Source: Alphaproteobacteria bacterium (GTDB lineage: Bacteria > Pseudomonadota > Alphaproteobacteria > RF32 > CAG-239). From it: a DNA stretch of 59,250 nt. How positions within the stretch are numbered: position 1 is the stretch's first letter; each line of letters starts with the position of its first letter. Location of the stretch: positions 1 to 59,250 of the forward strand of contig JAGAZZ010000049.1 of NCBI GenBank assembly GCA_017939155.1. Direction: 5' to 3'. The notes beneath the pieces were generated by a model. The model was not told the DNA's origin. It did not search any database and saw only the letters and a list, made by a program, of their open reading frames with translations. Below, one piece after another: positions 46,617 through 57,212 of this stretch. The position numbers and the translations under genes are program-made.

Positions 46617-46622
46617 AACAGA

Positions 46623-46651
46623 ACTTTAGTGTAAAAAAAATAAAATTGCAA
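46623..46651 (-). promoter_or_regulatory. Promoter of structured RNA 2
   Basis: On the minus strand TTGCAA (46651-46646) and TAAAGT (46628-46623) have a 17-base spacer. Transcription would begin at the 5' hairpin. Confidence 0.55.
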
Positions 46652-46660
46652 GATAAATAT

Positions 46661-46691
46661 ACAAAAAAGGCAGAACCGAAGCTCTGCCTTT
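46661..46691 (-). terminator. Terminator of the ribosomal protein operon
   Basis: AAAGGCAGA pairs with TCTGCCTTT on the minus strand, followed by a T-run, 28 bases after the rplO stop. Confidence 0.85.
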
Positions 46692-46718
46692 CTACCCTTA
46701 TGCAGCAAGACGTTTAAA

Positions 46719-47174
46719 TTAAGCTTTAACCGTAACTTTGCCGCCTGCTTTTTCAACAGCTGCAACAGCCGCTTTAGAAGCAGAATCAACAGTGATGTTA
46801 ATAGCAGAAGTTAAAGCACCTCTTGCCAACAAACGAACACCGTCAAGCTCTTTTGAAATAACATTAGAAGCAAGCAAGCTTTCTTTCGTAATTTCATTAG
46901 CGTTTAATTTGCCGGCATCAACTGCCTTCTGGATAGTATCCAAGTTGATAACAGCAAAAGTTTTTGCAAACGGGTTCTTGAAACCACGTTTCGGCAATCT
47001 ACGGTAAACAGGCATTTGACCGCCTTCAAAACCGTGAATGGAAACGCCGGAACGAGATTTCTGACCTTTAACGCCGCGACCGCCGGTTTTACCCTTGCCG
47101 CTACCGATACCACGACCAACGCGGATACGGTTTTTTGTAGCGCCTTCGTTATCTCTTAATTCATTAAGTTTCAT
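46719..47174 (-). CDS. rplO: Ribosomal protein L15
   Basis: A 151-residue 50S protein with the Gly/Arg-rich N-terminus [17 protein letters not shown] that threads into 23S rRNA. The ATG at 47174 (MKLNELRDN) is chosen over a longer upstream frame because it matches the family start. It is the last gene of the operon. secY, which normally follows, is replaced by a terminator. Confidence 0.97.
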   Translation of the reverse strand: MKLNELRDNEGATKNRIRVGRGIGSGKGKTGGRGVKGQKSRSGVSIHGFEGGQMPVYRRLPKRGFKNPFAKTFAVINLDTIQKAVDAGKLNANEITKESLLASNVISKELDGVRLLARGALTSAINITVDSASKAAVAAVEKAGGKVTVKA

Positions 47175-47244
47175 TTTCTTCACCTTTATATTTAACTCTG
47201 TTAAAATTAAAAATTCTTTGCTTCGGGCTCGCCTCAAATGCTTG

Positions 47245-47277
47245 GGGCTGGAGCGGAAATTCCGCCCCTTTCAGCCC
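47245..47277 (-). promoter_or_regulatory. Compound hairpin between rpmD and rplO
   Basis: In the 111-base gap, minus-strand GGGCT...AGCCC enclose GGGGCGG-AATTT-CCGCTCC. This gives a 12-bp interrupted stem with no T-run behind it. It could be a processing or stability element, or a translational operator for rplO. Confidence 0.5.
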
Positions 47278-47285
47278 TTAGTCAA

Positions 47286-47471
47286 TTATTCTTCAACTTT
47301 AATGAGGTGAGCAACTTTGTTAATCATACCTCTAACGGACGGCGTATCTTCCAAAACAGAAGTTCTGCCAACCTTGTTCAAGCCAAGACCTTTCAAAGTA
47401 GCAATCTGCTCTTTGCCATGTCCGATGGAACTCTTTACCTGAGTAACCTTAACTGTCTTTTTATTAGCCAT
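47286..47471 (-). CDS. rpmD: Ribosomal protein L30
   Basis: A 61-residue 50S protein. [28 protein letters not shown] is the typical first half. The start lies 2 bases after the rpsE stop. Confidence 0.96.
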   Translation of the reverse strand: MANKKTVKVTQVKSSIGHGKEQIATLKGLGLNKVGRTSVLEDTPSVRGMINKVAHLIKVEE

Positions 47472-47473
47472 AA

Positions 47474-48043
47474 TTAAGCCTCCTCTTTATCCATCTTAAC
47501 GTTAGAAGTGTTCTCACGACGGCTTACAATATCACCGACTTTTTTGCCGCGTTTTGCTGCAATCATACGCGGGCTGTTAATGCCCTGCAAAGCTGCAAAC
47601 GTAGCTTTAATCATATTGTAAGGGTTGTTTGAACCCAAAGACTTTGCAACAACGTCCTGTACGCCCAATACTTCAAATACTGCACGCATCGGACCGCCGG
47701 CGATAACACCGGTACCGGCAGGAGCTGTTCTCAAAACCACTTTACCGGCGCCGAAACGACCAGCAATATCGTGATGGAGAGTTCTGCCTTCGCGAAGCGG
47801 AATACGAACCATATTCTTCTTAGCTTCGTTTGTTGCTTTAACAATAGCTTCCGGAACTTCGGCAGCCTTGCCGGAACCAAAGCCGATACGACCTTTCTGG
47901 TCACCAACAACTACCAAAGCGGCAAAAGACATTGTACGTCCGCCTTTAACGGTTTTTGCTACACGGTTTACGAAAACGAGTTTCTCAACCAATTCTTCTT
48001 TTTTGTCTGCCTTATTATTGTGGCGTTCTAAAGATTGTGCCAT
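47474..48043 (-). CDS. rpsE: Ribosomal protein S5
   Basis: A 189-residue 30S protein with the N-terminal dsRBD-like domain ([23 protein letters not shown]) and the [22 protein letters not shown] region. The C-terminal half carries [13 protein letters not shown]. It takes part in decoding fidelity and mRNA unwinding. Confidence 0.98.
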   Translation of the reverse strand: MAQSLERHNNKADKKEELVEKLVFVNRVAKTVKGGRTMSFAALVVVGDQKGRIGFGSGKAAEVPEAIVKATNEAKKNMVRIPLREGRTLHHDIAGRFGAGKVVLRTAPAGTGVIAGGPMRAVFEVLGVQDVVAKSLGSNNPYNMIKATFAALQGINSPRMIAAKRGKKVGDIVSRRENTSNVKMDKEEA

Positions 48044-48052
48044 GATAACCTC

Positions 48053-48415
48053 CTAAAATTTCAATCCGGCTTCACGGGCAGAATCTGCCAAAGCCTTTAC
48101 ACGGCCATGATAAACATAACCGCCACGGTCAAACACAACTTCGCTAACGCCGTTTTTAACAGCGCGCTCGGCAACAACTTTGCCAACATATTGAGCAGCT
48201 TCAATGTTTGAAGACTTCGCAATATTGGCTCTTACTTCCTTATCCAAGGTAGAAGCAGAAGCAACTGTTGCACCTTTAGCGTCATCAATAACTTGCGCAT
48301 AAATATGCTTACCACTGCGAAATACAGATAATCTCATCTTTCCATTTGCAGCAGCCTTCAAAGCCGTTCTAACACGAGCTTTTCTTCTTTCATATAATTT
48401 TTTTGGTGTATTCAT
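48053..48415 (-). CDS. rplR: Ribosomal protein L18
   Basis: A 120-residue 5S rRNA-binding protein with [18 protein letters not shown] and the C-terminal [26 protein letters not shown]. Confidence 0.97.
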   Translation of the reverse strand: MNTPKKLYERRKARVRTALKAAANGKMRLSVFRSGKHIYAQVIDDAKGATVASASTLDKEVRANIAKSSNIEAAQYVGKVVAERAVKNGVSEVVFDRGGYVYHGRVKALADSAREAGLKF

Positions 48416-48426
48416 TGCTTTACATC

Positions 48427-48963
48427 CTATTTCTTCTTGCCTTCTTTACGACGTACATATTCGCCGTCAACACGGATACCTTTTCCTTTGTAAGGTTCAG
48501 GTTTTCTGTATTTGCGAATTTCTGCCGCAACTTGGCCAACCAACTGCTTATCAACGCCGCTTATTTTCAAAACGGTTTGGCTTTCGCAAGCAATTGTAAT
48601 GCCTTTCGGGGTTTCAAACGGTACATCATGGGAAAAGCCCAATGTCAAAACGACATTTTTGCCATCCATGCGGGCTTTATAGCCGACACCGAACAATTCA
48701 ATGCTTTTGCTGTAACCAACGCTGACACCTTTAACCAAAGAGTTAATTTGTGCGCGCGTTGTACCCCACAATGTTCTCGCCGTACGGCTCTGAGAATGCG
48801 GTGTTACAACAACCTTACCTTCATTTAATTCAACATTAACATGAGAATCATCGAAAGCAAAGCTTAATTCACCTAATTTTCCTTTAACGTTAACAACATT
48901 TCCGTTAATCGAAACGTTAACGCCTTCCGGGACAATTACTGGATATTTACCTACTCTTGACAT
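48427..48963 (-). CDS. rplF: Ribosomal protein L6
   Basis: A 178-residue 50S protein ([15 protein letters not shown]...[22 protein letters not shown]). The start at 48963 follows GGGAGA. An in-frame upstream extension inside the rpsH end is not used by the family. Confidence 0.97.
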   Translation of the reverse strand: MSRVGKYPVIVPEGVNVSINGNVVNVKGKLGELSFAFDDSHVNVELNEGKVVVTPHSQSRTARTLWGTTRAQINSLVKGVSVGYSKSIELFGVGYKARMDGKNVVLTLGFSHDVPFETPKGITIACESQTVLKISGVDKQLVGQVAAEIRKYRKPEPYKGKGIRVDGEYVRRKEGKKK

Positions 48964-48974
48964 CCGTTTTCTCC

Positions 48975-49373
48975 CTAGAATACCTGGCACAAGATTTCGC
49001 CGCCGACATTGGCTTTGCGGGCTTCGTTATCGCTCATAACACCTTTAGGGGTAGAAACGATAGAAATTCCCAAACCGTTATAAACTCTCGGCAGGTCTTT
49101 TACGCTGGAATATACACGACGTCCCGGTGTGGAAACGCGGTAAATTTCAGTGATAACACTTGTACCTTCAAAATACTTTAATTGAATACGAAGTTCATCA
49201 ATTCCGGCACGAACATTAACCTTCTCAAATCCGGCAATGTAACCTTCTCTTTTCAAAACTTCCAAAACATTTTCACGCAGGCGAGAGGCCGGTGATACAA
49301 CATCACTTTTCTTCGCTCTTTGTGCGTTTCTAATGCGTGTGAGCATATCGCCCAAAGGATCAGTCATAGACAT
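48975..49373 (-). CDS. rpsH: Ribosomal protein S8
   Basis: A 132-residue 30S assembly protein ([18 protein letters not shown]..., C-terminal [19 protein letters not shown]). In other bacteria S8 represses the spc operon at the rplE region. No equivalent operator was tested here. Confidence 0.97.
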   Translation of the reverse strand: MSMTDPLGDMLTRIRNAQRAKKSDVVSPASRLRENVLEVLKREGYIAGFEKVNVRAGIDELRIQLKYFEGTSVITEIYRVSTPGRRVYSSVKDLPRVYNGLGISIVSTPKGVMSDNEARKANVGGEILCQVF

Positions 49374-49385
49374 AATATCATCTCC

Positions 49386-49691
49386 TTACCAGCTTGATTT
49401 TACTAAACCCGGAATCTCGCCGAAGCTTGCCATGTCTCTTAATTCAACACGGCTGACACCGAATTTTCTGTTATAACTACGAGAGCGTCCCGTAATCTTG
49501 CAACGGTTGCGAACTCTAACCTTTGAAGAATTACGCGGTAACGCTGCCAATTTCAAAGTTGCCTGAAATCTTTCATCTTCAGGAGCGTTCTTATCATCGG
49601 CAATGGCTTTTAACTTGGAGCGGATGTTCGCATATTTTGCAACCATCTTAACTCTTTTCAAGTTTCTGTATACTGAACTTGTTTTTGACAT
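49386..49691 (-). CDS. rpsN: Ribosomal protein S14 (zinc-independent form)
   Basis: A 101-residue S14 with [20 protein letters not shown]. It lacks the CxxC...CxxC zinc motif of the short form, as usual in alphaproteobacteria. Confidence 0.97.
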   Translation of the reverse strand: MSKTSSVYRNLKRVKMVAKYANIRSKLKAIADDKNAPEDERFQATLKLAALPRNSSKVRVRNRCKITGRSRSYNRKFGVSRVELRDMASFGEIPGLVKSSW

Positions 49692-49705
49692 AGTAAAATC
49701 TCCGC

Positions 49706-50245
49706 TTATTTCTTATATGGCAAGTTGAAAGATGTCAGAAGAAATTTAGCTTCTTCATCCGTCTTGGCGGTTGTGCAGATAACAATATCCATACCACGAA
49801 CCTGTTCAACTTTTTCATAGTTAATTTCAGGGAAAATAATTTGCTCTTTAATGCCAAAAGCAAAGTTTCCTCTACCGTCAAAGTTCTTCCCCGAAATACC
49901 GTGGAAGTCTCTGATGCGCGGCAAAGCCATGTTAATCAAACGCTCTAAAAATTCATACATTTTATCAGAACGAAGCGTAACTTTGCAGCCAATCGGCATA
50001 CCTTCTCTGAGCTTAAATGTCGCAATTGACTTTCTGGCTTCGGTAACAACCGGCTTCTGACCGGCAATCAAAGCCATTTCTTCAACAGCGTTATTAAGTT
50101 TTTTCTTGTCTGTGATGGCATCGCCGACGCCCATATTCAAGACAATTTTCGTCAACTTCGGAATCTCATGCGGGTTCTTGTAACCGAACTTTTCCACAAG
50201 AGCTTTCTTAATGACGTCATTATACAATGTTTCAAAATTAGTCAT
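49706..50245 (-). CDS. rplE: Ribosomal protein L5
   Basis: A 179-residue 5S rRNA-binding protein ([33 protein letters not shown]). The ATG at 50245 behind TAGGAGATAG is preferred to the in-frame TTG directly before it. Confidence 0.97.
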   Translation of the reverse strand: MTNFETLYNDVIKKALVEKFGYKNPHEIPKLTKIVLNMGVGDAITDKKKLNNAVEEMALIAGQKPVVTEARKSIATFKLREGMPIGCKVTLRSDKMYEFLERLINMALPRIRDFHGISGKNFDGRGNFAFGIKEQIIFPEINYEKVEQVRGMDIVICTTAKTDEEAKFLLTSFNLPYKK

Positions 50246-50256
50246 CAATCTATCTC

Positions 50257-50571
50257 CTAATTATCGATTACTTCGCCGGTCTTCCGGGCAACGCGTTTCT
50301 TAACGCCGTCAACAACCTTGAAGCCAACCTTAGAGGGCTTGCCTTCAGAAGTTACAGCAGAAACATTAGAAACCTGAATAGCTGCTTCTTTAGTAACAAT
50401 ACCGCCGGGATTTGTCTGGCTGGGTTTGGTATGTCTTTTAACAAGGTTAACACCTTGAACGACAACTTTACCCTCTTTCGGCATAGCTTTTAAAACTTCG
50501 CCGGTTTTGCCTTTGTCATCACCTGCAATAACGATTACTTTATCACCTTTTTTAATTTTCATTTTGGTCAT
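50257..50571 (-). CDS. rplX: Ribosomal protein L24
   Basis: A 104-residue KOW-domain protein that initiates 50S assembly ([22 protein letters not shown]). It overlaps the rplN stop by one base (TAATG), so translation is coupled. Confidence 0.97.
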   Translation of the reverse strand: MTKMKIKKGDKVIVIAGDDKGKTGEVLKAMPKEGKVVVQGVNLVKRHTKPSQTNPGGIVTKEAAIQVSNVSAVTSEGKPSKVGFKVVDGVKKRVARKTGEVIDN

Positions 50572-50939
50572 TACAAAACCTCCGGCGCTAAAGAAATAAT
50601 TTTCATGAATTTTTTCGCACGCAACTCTCTGGTTACAGGACCAAAGATACGGGTGCCGATTGGCTCACCGTCTTTGTTAACCAAAACAGCTGCATTGCTG
50701 TCAAAACGGATAACACTACCGTCTTTACGTCTGATGTCACTGGCTGTTCTAACGATAACTGCACGTTGAACATCACCTTTCTTTACACGCCCTTTAGGCA
50801 TTGCATCCTTAACGGAAACGATAATAATGTCACCGACGGAAGCATGCATTCTCTTGGAACCGCCAAGAACTTTAATGCACTGCACCTGACGCGCTCCAGA
50901 ATTATCCGCAACATCTAGGTTGGTTTGCATCTGTATCAT
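50571..50939 (-). CDS. rplN: Ribosomal protein L14
   Basis: A 122-residue 50S protein, canonical from [20 protein letters not shown] to the [11 protein letters not shown] end. It is coupled to rplX. Confidence 0.98.
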   Translation of the reverse strand: MIQMQTNLDVADNSGARQVQCIKVLGGSKRMHASVGDIIIVSVKDAMPKGRVKKGDVQRAVIVRTASDIRRKDGSVIRFDSNAAVLVNKDGEPIGTRIFGPVTRELRAKKFMKIISLAPEVL

Positions 50940-50957
50940 AATTCATTCCTTCACAAT

Positions 50958-51200
50958 CTAGGCATTTTCATTATTACTGATTACAGTCCAAGTCTTGGTT
51001 TTCGAATAAGGTTTAGATTCAACAATCGAAACAATATCGCCTTCTTTGAACTGATTGTTCTCATCGTGAGCAGCAAATTTCTTACTTCTTTTCACGATTT
51101 TTTTGTAAACAGGATGCATAACCTGACGCTCTACGCTGACTACGACAGTTTTATCCTGTTTTGCGCTTACTACAACACCTTGAAGAATTCTTTTAGGCAT
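50958..51200 (-). CDS. rpsQ: Ribosomal protein S17
   Basis: An 80-residue OB-fold 30S protein ([38 protein letters not shown]). Confidence 0.97.
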   Translation of the reverse strand: MPKRILQGVVVSAKQDKTVVVSVERQVMHPVYKKIVKRSKKFAAHDENNQFKEGDIVSIVESKPYSKTKTWTVISNNENA

Positions 51201-51211
51201 CTGTTTTTCTC

Positions 51212-51409
51212 CTAACTATTCTTCTTACGCTCTGTTAAAAGCGTATTGATTTGAGCTACTTCTTTACGAACTTTAGAGATAGCTGATGTGTTTGTCAATT
51301 GACCGGTAGCCTGCTGAATGCGCAAACTCAATTGCTCTTTCTTGCATTCTACGAGTCTGTTTTCCAATTCATCAACACTCATAGCTCTCAAATCTTTGAT
51401 TTTTACCAT
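51212..51409 (-). CDS. rpmC: Ribosomal protein L29
   Basis: A 65-residue helical-hairpin protein at the tunnel exit ([20 protein letters not shown]). Its start overlaps the rplP stop by one base. Confidence 0.96.
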   Translation of the reverse strand: MVKIKDLRAMSVDELENRLVECKKEQLSLRIQQATGQLTNTSAISKVRKEVAQINTLLTERKKNS

Positions 51410-51837
51410 TATGCTTCTCCATTATCAGAATTCAAGCGTTTAACAAATTTGCTCTTAACCGGCAATTTTGCTGCACCCAAAGCAAATGCTCTGCGGGCGG
51501 TGTCTTCATCGACTTCGCCAATCTCAAACATAATGCGTCCGGGTTTAACTCTTGCTACCCAAAATTCAGGAGCACCTTTACCTTTACCCATACGAACCTC
51601 GGCAGGTTTATCTGACACAGGAACATCTGGGAAAATTCTAATCCATAGTCTTCCGGCTCTCTTCATTTCACGGGTGATAGCGCGACGGGCAGCCTCAATC
51701 TGGCGTGCGGTAACGCGCTCCGGTGTAAGAGCTTTCAGACCGAATGAACCGAAACTTAATTCAGAACCGCCTTTAGCAAGACCATGAATACGGCCTTTAT
51801 GCTGCTTGCGGAACTTTGTACGTTTTGGACTTAACAT
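51409..51837 (-). CDS. rplP: Ribosomal protein L16
   Basis: A 142-residue 50S protein near the A site ([19 protein letters not shown], with [20 protein letters not shown]). The family's usual arginine-rich loop is intact. Confidence 0.98.
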   Translation of the reverse strand: MLSPKRTKFRKQHKGRIHGLAKGGSELSFGSFGLKALTPERVTARQIEAARRAITREMKRAGRLWIRIFPDVPVSDKPAEVRMGKGKGAPEFWVARVKPGRIMFEIGEVDEDTARRAFALGAAKLPVKSKFVKRLNSDNGEA

Positions 51838-51852
51838 CTTAAAACCTCATTC

Positions 51853-52521
51853 TTACTTTTGTTCAGCCAATTTCTTGTCTTGTGCCATTGGATCGTGAGA
51901 CATAATCTCACCTTTGTAAATCCAAACCTTAACGCCGCAAGCACCGTATGTGGTGTGAGCTGTTGAAGTAGCATAGTCAATATCAGCACGAAGAGTGTGC
52001 AAAGGCACTCTGCCTTCACGGTAATATTCGGTTCTGGCAATTTCAGCGCCGCCTAAACGACCTGAGCAACAAACCTTAATACCTTCGGCACCTAAACGCA
52101 AAGCAGACTGCATAACTCTCTTCATCGCACGACGGAAAGCAACACGTCTTTCCAACTGTTGAGCAACAGAGTCAGCAACCAACTGAGCATCCAGTTCCGG
52201 CTTTCTGACTTCCAAGATGTTTAATTGAACTTCAGAATCGGTCAACTTTTGAATGTCTTTTCTTAACAACTCAATGTCTTGACCCTTCTTGCCAATTACA
52301 ACACCTGGTCTTGCTGAATGAATAGTAACTCTTGCTTTCTTGGCAGGGCGTTCAATAACAACCTTGCTGATACCGGCCTGAGCCAACTTTTCTTTCAAAA
52401 ATTTTCTGATTTTTAAATCTTCGTGGAGGTAATCTGTGAACTTTTCGTCAGCATACCAACGAGAGTCCCATGTGCGGTTAACACCTAAACGAAGACTGAT
52501 AGGATTTACTTTCTGTCCCAT
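51853..52521 (-). CDS. rpsC: Ribosomal protein S3
   Basis: A 222-residue 30S protein with the [16 protein letters not shown] start, a KH domain carrying [14 protein letters not shown], and a C-terminal domain containing [30 protein letters not shown] split over two strands. Confidence 0.98.
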   Translation of the reverse strand: MGQKVNPISLRLGVNRTWDSRWYADEKFTDYLHEDLKIRKFLKEKLAQAGISKVVIERPAKKARVTIHSARPGVVIGKKGQDIELLRKDIQKLTDSEVQLNILEVRKPELDAQLVADSVAQQLERRVAFRRAMKRVMQSALRLGAEGIKVCCSGRLGGAEIARTEYYREGRVPLHTLRADIDYATSTAHTTYGACGVKVWIYKGEIMSHDPMAQDKKLAEQK

Positions 52522-52526
52522 TTATT

Positions 52527-52901
52527 TTACTCCCCACGCTCTGCAACAACAATCGTCAACTTGGAGAAAGGCTTCAATACCCTTGCGCCTCTACCTTTGC
52601 CGCGTGCGTGCATACGTTTCATTACAATGCCGTTGCCGGTATAAGCTTCCGCAACAACAAGCTTATCAATGTTAAGCTTATGGTTGTTTTCAGCATTAGC
52701 AATAGCGGATTTTAATACTTCTAAAGCGACTTTTGCAATTCTTTTCTTAGAAAAGCTAAGTTCAGCAACAGCTTTCTCAGCGCTTAAGCCTCTGATTGAC
52801 TGAGCAACAAGGTTTAACTTACGAGAGCTGGAGCGGATAGAATTGTCCATAGCCATAGCTTGGTTATCGGCAAGTCTTCTTGTATCTTTACTTTTTCCCA
52901 T
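52527..52901 (-). CDS. rplV: Ribosomal protein L22
   Basis: A 124-residue tunnel protein (SSRKLNLVAQSIRGLSAEKAV, long beta-hairpin MKRMHARGKGRGARVLKP). It has about 12 residues more at the N-terminus than the E. coli form. Confidence 0.97.
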   Translation of the reverse strand: MGKSKDTRRLADNQAMAMDNSIRSSSRKLNLVAQSIRGLSAEKAVAELSFSKKRIAKVALEVLKSAIANAENNHKLNIDKLVVAEAYTGNGIVMKRMHARGKGRGARVLKPFSKLTIVVAERGE

Positions 52902-52903
52902 AA

Positions 52904-53182
52904 TTAACCTCTCTTAACTTTTTTATCTGCAGCGTGACCATAGAAGGTACGCGTCGGAGCAAATTCGCCGAACTTATGGCCAACCATTTCTTCAGTAACA
53001 AGTACCGGAATAAATTTGTGACCATTGTGAACGCCAAATGTCAAGCCGACAAATTGCGGCAACATTGTGGAACGACGAGACCAAATCTTAATCACTTCAT
53101 TACGAGTAGATGCTCTTGCTGCATCAGCTTTTTTAAGAAGATAACCATCTACAAAAGGTCCTTTCCATACGGAACGAGTCAT
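52904..53182 (-). CDS. rpsS: Ribosomal protein S19
   Basis: A 92-residue 30S head protein ([39 protein letters not shown]). Canonical. Confidence 0.98.
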   Translation of the reverse strand: MTRSVWKGPFVDGYLLKKADAARASTRNEVIKIWSRRSTMLPQFVGLTFGVHNGHKFIPVLVTEEMVGHKFGEFAPTRTFYGHAADKKVKRG

Positions 53183-53194
53183 CAGTTTACCTCC

Positions 53195-54031
53195 TTATTT
53201 CTTTTTGTTTTCATGACGAGATCTCATAATAAAGCGATCTGTCTTCTTGTTAGAACGAGTTTTAGCACCCTTAGTTGGTTTACCCCAAGGTGTAACCGGA
53301 TGACGACCGCCAGATGTGCGACCTTCACCACCACCATGCGGGTGGTCAACAGGGTTCATAGCGACACCGCGCGTAACCGGACGAACGCCCAACCATCTTG
53401 TACGACCGGCCTTGCCCAAAGAAACGTTTTGGTTATCTGGGTTAGAAACTGCACCAACCGTAGCCAAACATTCTTCGCGAACGATTCTGAGTTCGCCGGA
53501 AGAAAGCTTCAACTGTGCATAACCGGCATCTTTACCAACAACCTGAGCATAGCAACCGGCAGAACGAACAAGTTGTCCGCCTTTACCAGCCTTAAGTTCA
53601 ACGTTGTGAACAATCGTACCAACCGGCATGCTCTTTAACGGCATTGCATTACCCGGCTTAATGTCAGCTTTCTCGGAAGAAACGACTTTATCGCCGGCTT
53701 TTAATCTTTGCGGAGCCAAAATATAAGCCTTTTCGCCATCTTCATAGTTAATTAAAGCGATGAAAGATGTGCGGTTAGGGTCATATTCGATTCTCTCCAC
53801 AGTTGCTTCACAATCAAATTTATTACGTTTGAAGTCAATAACACGCAATTTGCGTTTATGACCACCGCCGATTTTACGGCTTGTAACGTGTCCGAAATTA
53901 TCACGCCCACCGGTTTTGGTCAAACCAACGGTCAGACTCTTTTCAGGTTTGCCTTTATAAAGCTCACTTCTGTCAACAATAATCAGCTGACGAAGACCTG
54001 GAGTAGCGGGCTTAAATGTTTTCAAAGCCAT
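53195..54031 (-). CDS. rplB: Ribosomal protein L2
   Basis: A 278-residue 50S protein at the peptidyl-transferase region, with [23 protein letters not shown], the loop carrying the conserved His. Confidence 0.98.
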   Translation of the reverse strand: MALKTFKPATPGLRQLIIVDRSELYKGKPEKSLTVGLTKTGGRDNFGHVTSRKIGGGHKRKLRVIDFKRNKFDCEATVERIEYDPNRTSFIALINYEDGEKAYILAPQRLKAGDKVVSSEKADIKPGNAMPLKSMPVGTIVHNVELKAGKGGQLVRSAGCYAQVVGKDAGYAQLKLSSGELRIVREECLATVGAVSNPDNQNVSLGKAGRTRWLGVRPVTRGVAMNPVDHPHGGGEGRTSGGRHPVTPWGKPTKGAKTRSNKKTDRFIMRSRHENKKK

Positions 54032-54033
54032 GA

Positions 54034-54351
54034 CTAAATTCCTGCTGTAACATCAATATTTTGACCTTCGGCAAGCGTAACAACCGCTTTTTTGTAATCA
54101 GAGCGAACGCCCTCATAACCTCTAAAGCGTTTAACCTTACCGGCTTGTTTAACGGTATTTACTTTATTTACCTTAACGTTAAAGATAGCTTCAACAGCGG
54201 CTTTAACTTCATCTTTTGTAGCAGACAACGGTACCATAAAGACAACCTTGCCGTTCTCAGATGACGTCATAGACTTTTCAGTAATTACCGGACGAAGTAA
54301 TGTATCATACATAGCTGCAGTTACATTGTTTGTATTTTCTGATTTTTTCAT
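54034..54351 (-). CDS. rplW: Ribosomal protein L23
   Basis: A 105-residue tunnel-exit protein and docking site for trigger factor and SRP ([30 protein letters not shown]). It overlaps rplD by 4 bases. The first about 12 residues before [12 protein letters not shown] are an extension. Confidence 0.97.
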   Translation of the reverse strand: MKKSENTNNVTAAMYDTLLRPVITEKSMTSSENGKVVFMVPLSATKDEVKAAVEAIFNVKVNKVNTVKQAGKVKRFRGYEGVRSDYKKAVVTLAEGQNIDVTAGI

Positions 54352-54968
54352 TGTAATCTATCCTCCAAACAAGCAACAGCTTCTTTTGTTAATACAAGCT
54401 TCTCTTTTTTCAAAATATCGTATACATTAGCACCGATTGTCGGCAATACATCAACACCGGCAATATTGCGGCTGGCTAATGCAAAATTAACATCAACTTC
54501 CTTACCGTCAATAAACAGGCAGTTATTCAAACCGCAAACATTCAATTTGGCAATCAAATCTTTTGTTTTTGTGCTTGAAAGCTTTGCCTCGTCAATAACG
54601 ATGAGGTTACCCTCTTTAGCTTTCGCCGAAAGAGCTGTTTTCAGACCTAATTTTCTAAATTTCTTAGTCAGGTCATGAGAGTGGTCTCTGACAACCGGAC
54701 CAAAAACGATACCGCCTTTTCTGAATTGGGTACCCTTACGGCTACCTTGACGAGCATTACCGCTACCTTTTTGCTTAAACGGTTTTGCAGGTGTCAAAGC
54801 AACATCAGAACGGCCTTTGGTCTGATGATTACCGCATTGACGCATAGCAAGCTGCCAATTAACAACGCGGTGCAAAACATCGGCACGAACTTCAAGCCCG
54901 AAAATAGCATCATTTAATTCAATGCTTCCGACGTTCTCATTATTTAAATTTAAGATGTCCTGTTTCAT
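54348..54968 (-). CDS. rplD: Ribosomal protein L4
   Basis: A 206-residue 50S protein ([32 protein letters not shown]). L4 is an autogenous regulator of the S10 operon in gammaproteobacteria. No matching leader was identified here. The ATG at 54968 is preferred over the TTG six bases upstream. Confidence 0.97.
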   Translation of the reverse strand: MKQDILNLNNENVGSIELNDAIFGLEVRADVLHRVVNWQLAMRQCGNHQTKGRSDVALTPAKPFKQKGSGNARQGSRKGTQFRKGGIVFGPVVRDHSHDLTKKFRKLGLKTALSAKAKEGNLIVIDEAKLSSTKTKDLIAKLNVCGLNNCLFIDGKEVDVNFALASRNIAGVDVLPTIGANVYDILKKEKLVLTKEAVACLEDRLQ

Positions 54969-54989
54969 ATTCAAAATTCCTTAATCTCT

Positions 54990-55712
54990 TTATGCATTAT
55001 CAGCTGTTTCTTCAGCTTTAACTGCAACAGGTTCATCAACCTTTTTCAAACCGGCAGGCATCGGCAATTTGACATCTGCAGTTTTTTTAATGGCATCGGT
55101 AACACGAACCCAAGCATTTTCAGCTCCCGGAACGCCACCTTTAACCATAATCAAACCACGGTTTGCATCAACAGAAACGACCTTCAAGTTCTGAACGGTA
55201 ACGCGTTCATCACCCATGTGTCCAGCCATTTTCTTGCCTTTAAATACCTTACCCGGGTCCTGTCTTTGACCGGTAGAACCATGCGAACGGTGAGAAATAG
55301 ATACACCGTGCGTAGCCTCCAAACCGGCGAAGTTGTGGCGCTTCATAACACCGGCAAAACCTTTACCGATAGAAGTAGCGCAAACATCAACATATTGACC
55401 GGCAACAAAGTGCTCGGCAGACAATTCGTCACCAACAGACAACAAGCAGTCCTCAGAAACTCTGAATTCAGCAATTTTCTTCTTTGGGGCAACTTTAGCC
55501 TTGGTGAAGTATCCTTTCATCGGCTTAGAAACATTCTTCGCCTTAACAGCACCTGTTCCTAATTGAACAGCGCTATATCCGTCTTTTTCATTTGTTCTGA
55601 CATTAACAACTTGAAGTCCTTCAACAGCCAAAACCGTAACCGGTACATGGGTGCCGTCTGCTTCAAAAATTCTTGTCATCCCAAGTTTTTTTGCGATAAG
55701 ACCAGTACGCAT
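54990..55712 (-). CDS. rplC: Ribosomal protein L3
   Basis: A 240-residue 50S protein ([20 protein letters not shown], with [21 protein letters not shown] split by a loop). The C-terminal about 25 residues beyond the usual end are Ala/Glu/Val-rich. Confidence 0.98.
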   Translation of the reverse strand: MRTGLIAKKLGMTRIFEADGTHVPVTVLAVEGLQVVNVRTNEKDGYSAVQLGTGAVKAKNVSKPMKGYFTKAKVAPKKKIAEFRVSEDCLLSVGDELSAEHFVAGQYVDVCATSIGKGFAGVMKRHNFAGLEATHGVSISHRSHGSTGQRQDPGKVFKGKKMAGHMGDERVTVQNLKVVSVDANRGLIMVKGGVPGAENAWVRVTDAIKKTADVKLPMPAGLKKVDEPVAVKAEETADNA

Positions 55713-55768
55713 TATTATTTTTTCCTTTTCAATAGGTTGATTTTATCTTTCAAAAACCAACATTAAAA

Positions 55769-56080
55769 TTATAACTTAATTTCTACATTAACGCCGGCTG
55801 CCAAGTCCAATTTCATCAGAGCATCAACAGTTTGCGGTGTAGGATTTACAATATCAAGAAGTCTTTTGTGCGTACGGATTTCAAACTGCTCGCGAGATTT
55901 TTTATCAACGTGAGGAGAACGGTTTACCGTAAACTTCTCGATTTTGGTTGGAAGAGGGATTGGCCCTCTGACATTTGCTCCGGTTCTCTTAGCTGTATGA
56001 ACAATCTCTTTGGTTGACAAGTCAAGAAGACGATGGTCAAAAGCCTTGAGGCGGATTCTTATGTTTTGTGTATCCATCAT
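55769..56080 (-). CDS. rpsJ: Ribosomal protein S10
   Basis: A 103-residue 30S head protein, also a NusE-type antitermination factor ([41 protein letters not shown]). The start at the ATGATG pair (56080/56077) lies behind AGGAAAAG. It opens the operon, and no tuf, fusA or rpsG gene precedes it. Confidence 0.98.
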   Translation of the reverse strand: MMDTQNIRIRLKAFDHRLLDLSTKEIVHTAKRTGANVRGPIPLPTKIEKFTVNRSPHVDKKSREQFEIRTHKRLLDIVNPTPQTVDALMKLDLAAGVNVEIKL

Positions 56081-56267
56081 TTTAACACTTTTCCTATAAC
56101 TAAATGGCAAAAAACTCCGAAAATGGAATCTGCCATCTAAAAATTTCTGCAAGCCTTTGCAACAATTGGCTCGCATTATGGGTTATATTTGTTTCGCAAG
56201 AAAGTTAACACTTCCTTAACATTTGTTGCGTTGCCTTTGTAGCATATAATTTTTAACTTTGCAACAA
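56081..56267 (-). promoter_or_regulatory. Leader and probable promoter of the ribosomal operon
   Basis: On the minus strand TTGTTG (56267-56262) and TATGCT (56246-56241) have a short 15-base spacer. The about 155-nt leader contains ATGGCA/TGCCAT about 20 bases apart and a GTTAA...TTAAC pair. The position suits an autogenous control site, but no known r-protein leader motif could be assigned. Confidence 0.4.
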
Positions 56268-56444
56268 AAAAATGCACAAAAAATCAAAAAAATTTCACTT
56301 TTTTATCTTTTAAATCCCTTGCTGCGATTCAGATTGAATCATTTTGACAAAAAAACGCACTTTTAAAGACGAATCGATATTTTTTGCCTCCTATGCTACA
56401 AATTTTCTCTTATCATATTATATCTGAAACAAAAAGGAGAAAAA

Positions 56445-56873
56445 ATGTTCACGCTATTGTTAAGCTCACTAATTATCAATGCTTCCCCCGCAATGCCGAC
56501 AGGAATCACCGGTTCTGCCGCCGCCCCCTCAGGCGGACGCAACGAGATAACTGTTACCCAACCGCAAGATGCGCCTAACCCGTTCGGCTATATTGCTCCG
56601 GAACCGATAGCAACACCGGCGCAATATACAGCTTCATCGCAACCAAACATCCCTACCGAACAAGCCTCCCCACAGCCTGCTCTCTTAACCGACCAATTTG
56701 CAACCGTTAACCCCAAAGATATGAATCCGCTTGATTATAAAGACAAAATAGAAAACACTATTTATCAATCCGGCGACCGACTAATCATCATTCAGTCCGT
56801 CCCTCTGAAATACATCAAAGAAGCCACCGAACCAAACATTCAACCCTCAATTAACACTTTCCCCTCTTTTTAA
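56445..56873 (+). CDS. Small exported Pro-rich protein
   Basis: A 142-residue protein with a short hydrophobic N-terminus (MFTLLLSSLIINASPA) and then a Pro/Ala/Gln/Thr-rich disordered region to about residue 95. A short folded-looking tail follows (NPLDYKDKIENTIYQSGDRLIIIQSVPLKYI). No family recognised. The ATG follows AAAAAGGAGAA, so translation is likely. It is divergent from the ribosomal operon. Confidence 0.55.
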   Translation: MFTLLLSSLIINASPAMPTGITGSAAAPSGGRNEITVTQPQDAPNPFGYIAPEPIATPAQYTASSQPNIPTEQASPQPALLTDQFATVNPKDMNPLDYKDKIENTIYQSGDRLIIIQSVPLKYIKEATEPNIQPSINTFPSF

Positions 56874-56887
56874 ATTTTATTTACGCA

Positions 56888-56914
56888 TTGACAACAGGCT
56901 TTTTATATTATACT
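56888..56914 (+). promoter_or_regulatory. Promoter of the candidate sRNA
   Basis: TTGACA (56888-56893) and TATACT (56909-56914) have a 15-base spacer, starting 15 bases after the stop of the 56445 gene. Confidence 0.55.
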
Positions 56915-56920
56915 AATAAG

Positions 56921-57178
56921 TCGTTTTTATAAGTTTCTGCCTATTATTACCCTCACCACAATAAGTATACCCGCAAAAACAATATATATCAGAGAGTGTT
57001 AACGGATTGTCTAACTAAAAAATGTACAGCTATGATTACAATTTTTGTAAACGGCGTTTTGATTTTTGCCCTCTGATAAGTTCGGCAAATAATCAACATT
57101 ATGGTATCGCTTTAATGCGGTGAATCTTAATCAATAAAAAACGGCGCTTGATAACTCCTCGTTATCCGCGCTGTTTTT
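56921..57178 (+). ncRNA. Candidate small RNA
   Basis: An independent-looking unit of about 255 nt lies between a promoter (56888-56914) and a strong two-tier terminator (57140-57178), with no ORF carrying a ribosome binding site. An 8-bp long-range pairing, TATCAGAG (56987-56994) with CTCTGATA (57071-57078), closes a central domain. It does not show the core motifs of the paired RNAs at 44491 and 46418. A 33-codon frame (57022-57123) without a Shine-Dalgarno sequence lies inside and is probably chance. Confidence 0.45.
57140..57178 (+). terminator. Terminator of the candidate sRNA
   Basis: An outer stem AACGGCGC/GCGCTGTT and an inner stem GATAAC/GTTATC are followed by five T. Confidence 0.8.
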
Positions 57179-57212
57179 ATTAAAAAAACGCTTCGCCGGC
57201 TTCTTCTCTAAC

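Noticed and set aside
57079..57123. GCAAATAATCAACATTATGG frame looking like a tmRNA tag (ends IALMR)
   Set aside because: The end is not the usual hydrophobic ALAA form. No acceptor half or T-loop is present upstream or downstream, so a tmRNA is not supported.
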